Shown piece by piece: positions 1 through 5,768 of a stretch of 5,895 nt of DNA. The stretch comes from Flavobacteriales bacterium (GTDB lineage Bacteria > Bacteroidota > Bacteroidia > Flavobacteriales > BACL11), in the NCBI GenBank assembly GCA_018664745.1, contig JABJNS010000167.1:1-5895 (forward strand), given 5' to 3'. The notes below the pieces were generated by a model, which saw nothing but the letters and a program-made list of their open reading frames with translations, ran no database searches and had not been told where the DNA came from. A program made the position numbers and the translations under genes. Positions within the stretch are counted from its first letter, which is position 1. Every line of letters begins with the position of its first letter.

Positions 1-974
1 ATCCGAATATATTTGCTTTAGGACCTATTTCTTTTTGTGAGGGAGATAGTGTTCTGCTGCAAGTAGATTCAAATTATGTAGCTCAAACTTGGAATAATGG
101 ACTAACTACAATTTATACCTATGCTGATACATCTGGAAATTATTTTATAAATGTTACAGATACAAATGGGTGTAGTAATAGGAGTAATATAATTAATGTT
201 GATGCGAATCCTAATCCGGCAGCTGATTTTATGGTTGATGGAATTTGTGCTAATATCCCCAGTCAGTTTGTAAATACCTCTACGGTTAGTGTGGGTAATA
301 TTGAAACTACTATTTGGTATTTAGGGAATGGAGAGGTGGTGAATGGTGATAGCTTATTATACACCTATACTTTTGCAGGAGATTATTATACCCAACTATT
401 TGTTACTTCTGATTATGGTTGTGTTGACTCAATAGGAAAGGTGTACTCAATTTATAATAAGCCTATTGCTGATTTTATTTATAGCCCTTCATCAATTTCT
501 ACATTGCAGCCAGAAATGAATTTTATAACAACAAATCCTAGTTATGTTTCTTTATTTTGGGATTTTGATGATTCTTCTTATAGTGCATTGCCTAATCCTT
601 TACATGAATTTGAGGATGCAGGCGTTTATGATGTTTGGCTAACGGTTTCTGATAGCAATCAGTGTATTGATTCAGTGATGCACAGGATTACAATGTATTA
701 TGATTTTGTATTGCATGTTCCTACGGCTTTTACTCCGAATGATGATAATGATAATGATACTTTTGGTCCTCAAGGTTTGCGCATGGAAAAGTATGAGTCC
801 TATGCGTTTTATATTTATAATAAGTGGGGAGAAATAATTTTTGAGACAGATAATATAACAAAATGGTGGGATGGTGCTGCTGCACCGCATGGTGCTTATA
901 CTTGGGCTATTATAATTGTAGATGAGCTTGGTGCATTGCGAAAAGAAGTAGGAGATGTGATGTTGATTCGCTAG
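1..974 (+). CDS. Secreted Ig/PKD-repeat protein with type B T9SS C-terminal domain (5' partial)
   Basis: This is the 3' end of a large surface or secreted protein. The reading frame is open from position 3, so the ATG at 231 is only an internal methionine, and 323 residues are visible. Residues about 1-70 resemble the Ig-like repeat common in Bacteroidota adhesins, with a likely Cys12/Cys57 pair. Residues about 72-152 form a PKD-like repeat (Cys82/Cys140). A second PKD repeat spans about 155-232 and has the typical WDFDD at 186-190. Residues about 236-323 match the gliding-motility-associated C-terminal domain (TIGR04131/CHU_C type): VPTAFTPN at 239-246, YNKWGE at 272-277, WDG at 289-291 and a terminal LIR. 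In this family the domain directs export through the type IX secretion system to the cell surface or medium. The usual NGDGxND loop is NDDNDND here. The true start, signal peptide and any adhesive or catalytic domain lie outside the window. The partner or substrate cannot be told. Confidence 0.9.
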   Translation, partial: PNIFALGPISFCEGDSVLLQVDSNYVAQTWNNGLTTIYTYADTSGNYFINVTDTNGCSNRSNIINVDANPNPAADFMVDGICANIPSQFVNTSTVSVGNIETTIWYLGNGEVVNGDSLLYTYTFAGDYYTQLFVTSDYGCVDSIGKVYSIYNKPIADFIYSPSSISTLQPEMNFITTNPSYVSLFWDFDDSSYSALPNPLHEFEDAGVYDVWLTVSDSNQCIDSVMHRITMYYDFVLHVPTAFTPNDDNDNDTFGPQGLRMEKYESYAFYIYNKWGEIIFETDNITKWWDGAAAPHGAYTWAIIIVDELGALRKEVGDVMLIR

Positions 975-980
975 ATTAAA

Positions 981-998
981 TGTAAAATAAACTTTACA
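981..998. promoter_or_regulatory. Operator-like inverted repeat, distal copy (TGTAAA-N6-TTTACA)
   Basis: Perfect 6-bp half-sites TGTAAA (981-986) and TTTACA (993-998) flank a 6-bp spacer. An identical pair of half-sites recurs at 1023-1040, 42 bp downstream centre to centre. The site begins 6 bp after the stop codon of the upstream gene and lies about 50-70 bp before the predicted transcription start of the membrane protein/XRE operon. A binding site for the XRE protein encoded at 1513-1719 is the obvious candidate, but that is inference. Confidence 0.55.
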
Positions 999-1013
999 AA
1001 ATATAAAAAATAC

Positions 1014-1044
1014 TTGTCATATTGTAAAAAATAATTTACATTTG
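1014..1044 (+). promoter_or_regulatory. Bacteroidota-type promoter for the membrane protein/XRE operon
   Basis: TTG at 1014-1016 (-33 element) is followed after 20 bp by TACATTTG at 1037-1044. This matches the Bacteroidota consensus TAnnTTTG (-7) with normal spacing. Transcription would start near 1050, leaving a leader of roughly 20-25 nt before the ATG at 1073. The -7 element overlaps the right half-site of the proximal dyad (1023-1040), so a protein bound there should block the polymerase. Confidence 0.65.
1023..1040. promoter_or_regulatory. Operator-like inverted repeat, proximal copy (TGTAAA-N6-TTTACA)
   Basis: Half-sites TGTAAA (1023-1028) and TTTACA (1035-1040) are identical to those at 981-998, while the 6-bp spacer differs (AAATAA here, ATAAAC there). 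Conservation of the half-sites with a diverged spacer is what a protein-binding dyad would show. It occupies the region between the -33 and -7 elements and covers the first four bases of the -7 box, the classic place for a repressor. Confidence 0.6.
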
Positions 1045-1048
1045 TGCC

Positions 1049-1062
1049 ATATTAATTAATAT
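1049..1062. promoter_or_regulatory. 14-bp perfect AT palindrome at the predicted transcription start
   Basis: ATATTAATTAATAT is perfectly self-complementary and begins at about the expected +1 of the promoter at 1014-1044. Its centre is 24 bp from that of the proximal TGTAAA dyad. It could be a second kind of protein site or simply AT-rich leader sequence. Being all A/T and without a loop, it is not a terminator or a useful RNA hairpin. Confidence 0.3.
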
Positions 1063-1072
1063 ACGGATTATT

Positions 1073-1516
1073 ATGAATACAAATTATTTATTTCCAAACC
1101 AATTTAAAAAACTAGGTTGGGTATTACTTTTTTTATCAATCATTTTAGGATTATACTGGATTATTTATTTTCCTGAACCTAGTTTTTTGGATGTGACTAT
1201 TCCTTTTGGTTCAGATAATGGTTTTTTAAATTCAACAAGAGATAATTTTTTTAATGAGTTAATTGGGATTTTCTTAATTATGAGTTTATTGTGGGTGGCT
1301 TTCTCAAAAGAAAAACAAGAGGATGAATTTATCAATAAGCTAAGGTTAGATTCTTTAGTTTGGGCTACTTACTTCAATTATTTCATATTGCTATTATCAA
1401 TGTTTCTGTTTTACGGACTAAATTTTCTTGATGTTATGGTATATAACTTATTTACACTTCTTTTATTTTTTATTATTCGTTTTAACTGGAAGCTACATAA
1501 ATCAAAAAAAGCATGA
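1073..1516 (+). CDS. Four-helix integral membrane protein of unknown function, partner of an XRE regulator
   Basis: I recognise this as a type of small membrane protein that Bacteroidota often encode just before a short XRE regulator, but no function is known to me. The 147 residues hold four likely membrane helices at about 14-33, 60-77, 97-116 and 119-137. An extramembrane segment of about 26 residues (34-59) joins helices 1 and 2. A charged stretch at 78-93 (SKEKQEDEF, then KLRLDS) joins helices 2 and 3, and the tail is basic (K140-K146). By the positive-inside rule both termini and the 78-93 loop are probably cytoplasmic, so that loop could contact a cytoplasmic partner (inference). There is no signal peptide and no catalytic motif. 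The start at 1073 fits the promoter at 1014-1044 and the MNTNYLFP opening seen in this family. The stop overlaps the next gene as ATGA, so the two are very likely co-translated. The DNA is especially AT-rich (12 G/C in the 60 bases 1081-1140). Confidence 0.8.
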   Translation: MNTNYLFPNQFKKLGWVLLFLSIILGLYWIIYFPEPSFLDVTIPFGSDNGFLNSTRDNFFNELIGIFLIMSLLWVAFSKEKQEDEFINKLRLDSLVWATYFNYFILLLSMFLFYGLNFLDVMVYNLFTLLLFFIIRFNWKLHKSKKA

Positions 1517-1719
1517 AAAACACGATAAGAGTAGATAGAGCCATTAAAAATATTACACAAGCCAAGTTAGCTGAATTGGTTCAGGTAAGTAGGCAAACTA
1601 TTAATGCAATTGAGTTAGGGAAATATATCCCTTCTACAGTTTTGGCTTTAAAAATTGCGCAAGTTTTTGAAAAAAAAGTAGATGATATTTTTCAATTAGA
1701 AGATAAAGATTTAGCGTAA
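1513..1719 (+). CDS. Short XRE-family helix-turn-helix transcriptional regulator
   Basis: A single-domain DNA-binding protein of 68 residues. The helix-turn-helix is clear: QAKLAELV at 16-23 is the positioning helix and SRQTINAIE at 26-34 the recognition helix. IPSTVLALKIAQVF follows at about 39-52, and the DDIFQLE ending at about 57-63 is typical of this compact HTH_3 subgroup. There is no ligand-binding or dimerisation domain beyond the HTH fold, so sensing would have to come from a partner, plausibly the membrane protein encoded just upstream with an ATGA overlap (inference). Likely targets are the two TGTAAA-N6-TTTACA dyads at 981-998 and 1023-1040 around the operon's own promoter, which would make it an autorepressor. 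Its last 9 nt overlap the end of the convergent lolA-like gene. The family assignment is firm; the target and signal are not shown by the sequence. Confidence 0.92.
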   Translation: MKNTIRVDRAIKNITQAKLAELVQVSRQTINAIELGKYIPSTVLALKIAQVFEKKVDDIFQLEDKDLA

Positions 1720-2337
1720 ATCAATTACTTCAACTCCTGGATAATCAGCAGCATTAAAAGTAAAAGGTGCAATAGTAGTATTACTTGTAAAACTAGTGAT
1801 AAGGTAGGTGTAGGTGCCTCCGTTTTTATCATGGATAGTAATTTTGTGTAACTGGTACTTAGCAGCATCTATGGCTAGGTTTATTTTCATAAACTCACCA
1901 CTTTCCTTTGGGAATAAGTTAATGATGTGTAAGCGTTTTCCTTTATCAGCTTCTGCACCAACATAGGTGTATTTGTAATCGTTTTCGTAAATAGTGAATA
2001 ATTTACTAGGAATCATCATATCTTCCTCTGGGTCATGCTCCATAATTTGCACTTCATTCATGTCCGCTAAGTATATCCATTGATATTCCCCATCATATAT
2101 GATGGTTTGTTGTTCCATCTCTAAGAGAAAATTGTCTTCCTGCATGACAAGTGTTCCATTTTGTTTTTCATTGATGTTTTGGCTTTTGTTTTCAAAGCTG
2201 AAATCAAAACCAATTGTCATATTTTTGTAGGATTTGGTAGTAGCACTTAGTTTGTCCAATACTTCTTTTGCCACTTGTTCCTGAGCAAACAAGCTAGCGC
2301 TTAAGGCAATCAATAGGGTAGTGATTAATTTAGTCAT
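1711..2337 (-). CDS. lolA: LolA-like periplasmic outer-membrane lipoprotein carrier
   Basis: The 208-residue protein begins with a Sec signal peptide (MTK, hydrophobic LITTLLIALSASLFA, probable cleavage after Ala18 before QEQ). There is no lipobox cysteine, so a soluble periplasmic protein is expected. The mature part fits the LolA fold of successive beta strands: a segment with GTLVMQEDNFLLEM at 61-74, then YDGEYQWIYL at 81-90, MNEVQI at 93-98, and a C-terminal FTFNAADYPGVEVIDLR at 192-208, a common ending for Bacteroidota LolA homologues. LolA carries lipoproteins released by LolCDE across the periplasm to the outer membrane. The assignment rests on fold pattern, length and position directly downstream of ftsK, an arrangement familiar in this phylum. 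The start codon lies inside the last codons of ftsK (8-nt overlap), so translation is probably coupled and no separate promoter is evident. The 3' end overlaps the convergent XRE gene by 9 nt. Confidence 0.85.
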   Translation of the reverse strand: MTKLITTLLIALSASLFAQEQVAKEVLDKLSATTKSYKNMTIGFDFSFENKSQNINEKQNGTLVMQEDNFLLEMEQQTIIYDGEYQWIYLADMNEVQIMEHDPEEDMMIPSKLFTIYENDYKYTYVGAEADKGKRLHIINLFPKESGEFMKINLAIDAAKYQLHKITIHDKNGGTYTYLITSFTSNTTIAPFTFNAADYPGVEVIDLR

Positions 2338-4717
2338 TGTTATTTAAGTTGTTTAATAATTCTTCTAGTTCTATTTCATCACGCACCAATACTTTTCGGG
2401 CTTTACTGCCTTCAAATGCTCCTACTACTCCAGCAGCTTCTAGCTGGTCAATTATTCTTCCTGCACGGTTGTATCCTAAGCGTAATCTTCTTTGTATCAT
2501 TGATGTTGATCCTGACTGATGTTGCACTACCAATAAAGCGGCTTCATCAAACATTGCATCCTTATCATCTAGGTCAGCTTTACCGCCAACTGCTTCTCCT
2601 TCTGCTTCATATTCAGGTAGCATATGTGCTTGTGGGTAAGCTCTTTGCGATCCAATAAACTCACATATTTTCTCTACCTCAGGAGTGTCAATAAACGCAC
2701 ATTGTAATCGTGTTAAATCATTTCCTGTTGAGATTAACATATCTCCCATACCAATTAATTGTTCGGCACCTTTGCTGTCCATAATGGTTCTAGAATCAGT
2801 TTGTGATGACACCCTAAAAGCAACCCTTGCTGGGAAGTTTGATTTAATTAATCCTGTAATCACATTAACGGATGGTCTTTGTGTGGCAACAATCAAATGA
2901 ATGCCAATAGCACGGGCTAATTGTGCTAAACGAGCAATAGGGGTTTCAATTTCTTTTCCTGCCGTCATTATAAGGTCAGCAAACTCATCAATCACCAAAA
3001 CGATATAAGGCAAGTACCTATGTCCGTCATTAGGATTTAATCTTCTGCTGATGAATTTTGCATTGTATTCTTTGATATTTCGGCATTGAGCTTGTTTACA
3101 GAGTTCATATCGTTCATCCATTTCAATACAAAGGGAGTTAACCGTGTTTACAACTTTCTTTGTATCCGTAATGATGGCTTCTTCCTCATCAGGTAGTTTT
3201 GCTAGGTAATGTCTTTCAATCTTGTTGAATAGAGTAAGCTCTACCTTTTTTGGGTCAACCAGTACAAACTTCACTTGAGATGGATGTTTCTTATATAGTA
3301 AGGATGCTAATATTGAATTTAATCCTACTGATTTTCCTTGTCCTGTTGCGCCTGCCATTAGTAGGTGAGGCATCTTTGCTAAGTCAACTACATAGGTTTC
3401 GTTTGATATTGTTTTTCCAAATGCAATTGGCAGGTCCATTTTGCTGTTTTGGAATTTTTCTGACTTTAGTACCTCAAGCATAGATACCGTATTTTTTGTT
3501 TTGTTTGGCACTTCAATACCTACAGTTCCTTTTCCAGGAATAGGAGCGATAATACGAATCCCTTCAGCTGCTAAACTTAAAGCAATATCATCTTCTAAGT
3601 TTTTAATTTTTGATATTCTAATTCCAGCTTCAGGAACAATTTCATAAAGGGTAATGGTTGGTCCTACAGTTGCTGAAATTGATGTGATGCCGATTTTGTA
3701 ATGTCCTAAGGTTTCAACAATTCTATTCTTGTTGTTTTCAAGTTCATCTTTATCTATTTCAATTTTACTTCCGCCATAGTCATTTAGTAAATCCATTCCT
3801 GGCATTTTAAATTGTGATAATTCAAGGGTAGGATCAAAATCGCCTAACTCTTTTAGCTTCTTCTCAATTTCAGTTTCGCTTAATGTTTCCTCAGTAGTAG
3901 TTTCAGTTACTTCTAATCCTAAATCGTTTTCTTGTTCTTCAGTAGGGGTTTCTGTTTTTTCAATCTGTGGTGTTACTAAGGTAGGCTCCTCAATTGCAGG
4001 GGCAGTTTCAGTAAGGCTATCAAGTGAAGTTTCTTGCAATACTGGTGCTGTAGTTGTTTCAGTAAAAGTAGGTGTAGTTATGGTATCATCTTCTTGTTCA
4101 ATAATTCTTTTGGTAGGTTTTACCTTTTCAATAAAAGCTTTTATTTTTTCAGCATCAATTTTAAAAGAAATTACTAGATATAATAAAGAAATAGTAATCA
4201 GTAAGAGGGAAGTTCCTAAGCTACCAATAGCTGAGTTCATTAAATCGTTTGTGTAGATGCCTATACCTCCAGCTGTAATTGTTCCGTTAAAAAAGTGGCG
4301 TATGAATATTGGGATAATTAACATGCCTAATATACCGTTAAAAATGAAATTGCTAAGAGAGTATTTTTTTAGTCCTAGTATTTTTAAACCAGCCAATAAA
4401 CTAAATAAAGGGATGAAAAAAGCTGCTAAACCAAACCACATTTTAACAAGTAGATTGGAAATATAAGCCCCTAATCCTCCTATTGAGTTATTGATTTTTT
4501 TATCTGTAATAACATCTGATAAATCTTTTCCTGAAACTAAGCTGTCATCTGCTTCCCATTGAAAAAAGAAAGAAATAAAAGCGATAATTAAGTACAGTGA
4601 GATAAGGATTAAAACAGCAGCAAATATCTTTTGATTATTTTCATCTTTAAATGGGGTTACTATTCCATCAAAGTTAAAGGACTTAGCGGATGTTAATTTT
4701 AATTTCTTTTTTGCCAT
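2330..4717 (-). CDS. ftsK: FtsK/SpoIIIE-type DNA translocase
   Basis: A septum-anchored, ATP-driven DNA pump that clears and aligns chromosome termini at division. It has 795 residues. The N-terminal membrane domain has likely helices at about 31-52, 90-115, 122-142 and 165-185. An acidic Thr/Glu-rich linker follows (about 207-285), much shorter than in Escherichia coli FtsK and usual for this phylum. The motor spans about 310-700: an alpha-domain segment (VGPTITLYEI, 351-360), Walker A GATGQGKS at 456-463, DPKKVELTLF at 488-497, Walker B VLVIDEFADL at 573-582, then ATQRPSVNVITGLIKSNFPA at 611-630. The C-terminal winged-helix gamma domain, which reads polar DNA signals and contacts XerD, lies at about 723-782 (QRRLRLGYNRAGRIIDQLE at 742-760). 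All key motor residues are intact. A TAnnTTTG element on the minus strand ends 8 nt before the ATG. lolA overlaps the 3' end, and an amidinotransferase-family gene diverges upstream. Confidence 0.97.
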   Translation of the reverse strand: MAKKKLKLTSAKSFNFDGIVTPFKDENNQKIFAAVLILISLYLIIAFISFFFQWEADDSLVSGKDLSDVITDKKINNSIGGLGAYISNLLVKMWFGLAAFFIPLFSLLAGLKILGLKKYSLSNFIFNGILGMLIIPIFIRHFFNGTITAGGIGIYTNDLMNSAIGSLGTSLLLITISLLYLVISFKIDAEKIKAFIEKVKPTKRIIEQEDDTITTPTFTETTTAPVLQETSLDSLTETAPAIEEPTLVTPQIEKTETPTEEQENDLGLEVTETTTEETLSETEIEKKLKELGDFDPTLELSQFKMPGMDLLNDYGGSKIEIDKDELENNKNRIVETLGHYKIGITSISATVGPTITLYEIVPEAGIRISKIKNLEDDIALSLAAEGIRIIAPIPGKGTVGIEVPNKTKNTVSMLEVLKSEKFQNSKMDLPIAFGKTISNETYVVDLAKMPHLLMAGATGQGKSVGLNSILASLLYKKHPSQVKFVLVDPKKVELTLFNKIERHYLAKLPDEEEAIITDTKKVVNTVNSLCIEMDERYELCKQAQCRNIKEYNAKFISRRLNPNDGHRYLPYIVLVIDEFADLIMTAGKEIETPIARLAQLARAIGIHLIVATQRPSVNVITGLIKSNFPARVAFRVSSQTDSRTIMDSKGAEQLIGMGDMLISTGNDLTRLQCAFIDTPEVEKICEFIGSQRAYPQAHMLPEYEAEGEAVGGKADLDDKDAMFDEAALLVVQHQSGSTSMIQRRLRLGYNRAGRIIDQLEAAGVVGAFEGSKARKVLVRDEIELEELLNNLNNND

Positions 4718-4725
4718 ATTGTCAT

Positions 4726-4733
4726 CAAAAGTA
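4726..4733 (-). promoter_or_regulatory. Probable ftsK promoter -7 element (TACTTTTG)
   Basis: On the minus strand TACTTTTG fits TAnnTTTG exactly and ends 8 nt before the ftsK ATG (4717), predicting a transcript with almost no leader. No TTG is found 17-23 bp upstream, so the -33 element is weak or absent. The short AT-rich motif can occur by chance, hence the modest confidence. Confidence 0.45.
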
Positions 4734-4785
4734 CAAATAGATTTTAATGTTGTAGTAGGTAGAAACTATTATTTTCCCATTAAAT

Positions 4786-4801
4786 TGTTAATAAATGTTA
4801 A
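4786..4801. repeat. Helically phased TGTTAA direct repeat in the divergent intergenic region
   Basis: TGTTAA occurs at 4786-4791 and again at 4796-4801, exactly 10 bp apart, with a related TGTAAT at 4803-4808. The pair lies about 50-65 bp upstream of the predicted start of the amidinotransferase-family transcript and about 65-80 bp upstream of that of ftsK. An activator site or an UP-like AT tract are both possible; chance is not excluded. Confidence 0.25.
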
Positions 4802-4836
4802 TTGTAATAACTAAACCTAAAATGTTTTGAAAATAG

Positions 4837-4844
4837 TAGATTTG
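4837..4844 (+). promoter_or_regulatory. Probable promoter -7 element for the guanidino-enzyme operon (TAGATTTG)
   Basis: TAGATTTG, followed by CA, matches the TAnnTTTG consensus and lies 9 nt before the ATG at 4854, so the mRNA would begin within a few bases of the start codon. No good TTG lies 17-23 bp upstream. The element sits inside the reading frame extended to the TTG at 4827, which argues against that TTG as the start. Confidence 0.5.
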
Positions 4845-4853
4845 CAGGCAATT

Positions 4854-5768
4854 ATGATGAAGATAAAAGTAAGAAATGAAACTGCAAAACTAAAAGCTGT
4901 AGTAGTAGGAATTGCTAATGATTTTGGAGGTACGCCAAAGGTTGATGAATGCTATGACCCTAAGTCCAGAGCACATGTTAAAGCTGGAACTTACCCTACT
5001 ATTGCGGCTTGTGTAAAGGAGATGGATGCTTTGGTTACTGTATTTAAAAAGTATAATATAAAGGTTTATAGGCCTCAAAATATTAAAGGTTTAAATCAGA
5101 TTTTTTCAAGGGATATAGCTTTTGCAATTGAGGATAAGTTAGTAATTCCTAATATAATTGAAGATAGAAAAGAAGAAGCTGATGCAATAGTTGATGTGTT
5201 AACTCAAATTGATGAAGAAGATATTATAAAAATGCCAGTAATTGCAAGGGCAGAAGGTGGAGATGTGATGCCTTGGAATGAATATATTTTTGTTGGTTAT
5301 TCTGAAAAAGAAGATTTTGAACATTATACAGTAGCAAGAACAAACAAAGCAGGAGTTGATTTTTTAGCAACTTCTTTTCCTAATAAAATAGTAAAAGGTT
5401 TTGAGCTAAATAAATCAGATGATGACCCAAGAGAAAATGCTTTGCATTTAGATTGTTGCTTTCAGCCAATAGGAGAAAATATGGCCATTATGTATAAAGG
5501 TGGTTTTAAACATACAGCTGATGTTGAATTTTTAGTGAATTACTTTGGTGAACAAAATATCATTGAAGTTAATAAGGAGGAAATGTATAATATGAATTCA
5601 AATGTATTTTCAATTTCAGAAGAAGTAATTGTTTCAGAAAAAGGATTTACAAGATTGAATATAGAATTAAGAAAAAGAGGGTTTAAAGTTGAAGAAGTGC
5701 CTTATACCGAGATAGCAAAAATGGAAGGGTTATTAAGATGTTCAACAATGCCATTAATTAGACAATAA
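4854..5768 (+). CDS. Arginine deiminase/dimethylarginase-family guanidino hydrolase (amidinotransferase fold)
   Basis: A 304-residue cytoplasmic enzyme of the guanidine-modifying (pentein) superfamily, which attacks a guanidinium carbon with a cysteine. Visible family signatures are FSRD at 84-87, EGGD at 134-137, the catalytic histidine in HLDCCF (His198), NSNVFSI at 248-254 and the C-terminal nucleophile in GLLRCSTMPL (Cys296), so the active site appears complete. Arginine deiminases have comparable FTRD, EGGD, HLD and C-terminal Cys blocks, which makes conversion of arginine (or a methylated or related guanidine) to citrulline plus an amine the best guess. The exact substrate is not resolved; glycine amidinotransferase chemistry is less likely with this hydrolase-like C-terminus. 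The frame is open back to a TTG at 4827, but the ATG at 4854 (or the adjacent one at 4857) is preferred because a TAnnTTTG promoter element lies between them and homologues open with an MK(I/L)-x-VKNET-like start. The stop overlaps the next gene by 1 nt (TAATG), indicating an operon. Confidence 0.88.
   Translation: MMKIKVRNETAKLKAVVVGIANDFGGTPKVDECYDPKSRAHVKAGTYPTIAACVKEMDALVTVFKKYNIKVYRPQNIKGLNQIFSRDIAFAIEDKLVIPNIIEDRKEEADAIVDVLTQIDEEDIIKMPVIARAEGGDVMPWNEYIFVGYSEKEDFEHYTVARTNKAGVDFLATSFPNKIVKGFELNKSDDDPRENALHLDCCFQPIGENMAIMYKGGFKHTADVEFLVNYFGEQNIIEVNKEEMYNMNSNVFSISEEVIVSEKGFTRLNIELRKRGFKVEEVPYTEIAKMEGLLRCSTMPLIRQ

Noticed and set aside
672..890. A 72-residue reading frame on the minus strand
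   Set aside because: It lies wholly inside the secretion-domain coding region, is rich in Ile from antisense GAT/AAT triplets, and shows no recognisable domain.
231..974. A complete gene starting at the ATG at 231
   Set aside because: The same frame is open to the left edge and the upstream residues form a well-shaped Ig-like repeat, so the ATG is internal and the gene is 5' truncated.
981..998. The TGTAAA dyad as an intrinsic terminator for the upstream secreted-protein gene
   Set aside because: The stem is only 6 bp and nearly all A/T, no T tract follows, and the exact copy at 1023-1040 overlapping a promoter points to a protein-binding site.
1451..1456. A third TTTACA half-site inside the membrane protein gene
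   Set aside because: There is no matching TGTAAA at the 6-bp spacing, so it is an isolated hexamer expected by chance in AT-rich DNA.
3870..4095. The Thr/Glu-rich repetitive tract in ftsK as a tandem repeat or frameshift
   Set aside because: The frame is continuous and the composition is that of the normal flexible linker between the membrane and motor domains; no regular repeat unit is evident.
2337..4466. Several plus-strand reading frames of 60-80 codons across the ftsK region
   Set aside because: All are antisense to the intact FtsK coding sequence, have leucine/serine-rich low-information translations, and no promoter pattern or family motif.
4890..5078. A 62-residue minus-strand reading frame
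   Set aside because: It is antisense to the conserved N-terminal half of the guanidino hydrolase and has no supporting motif.
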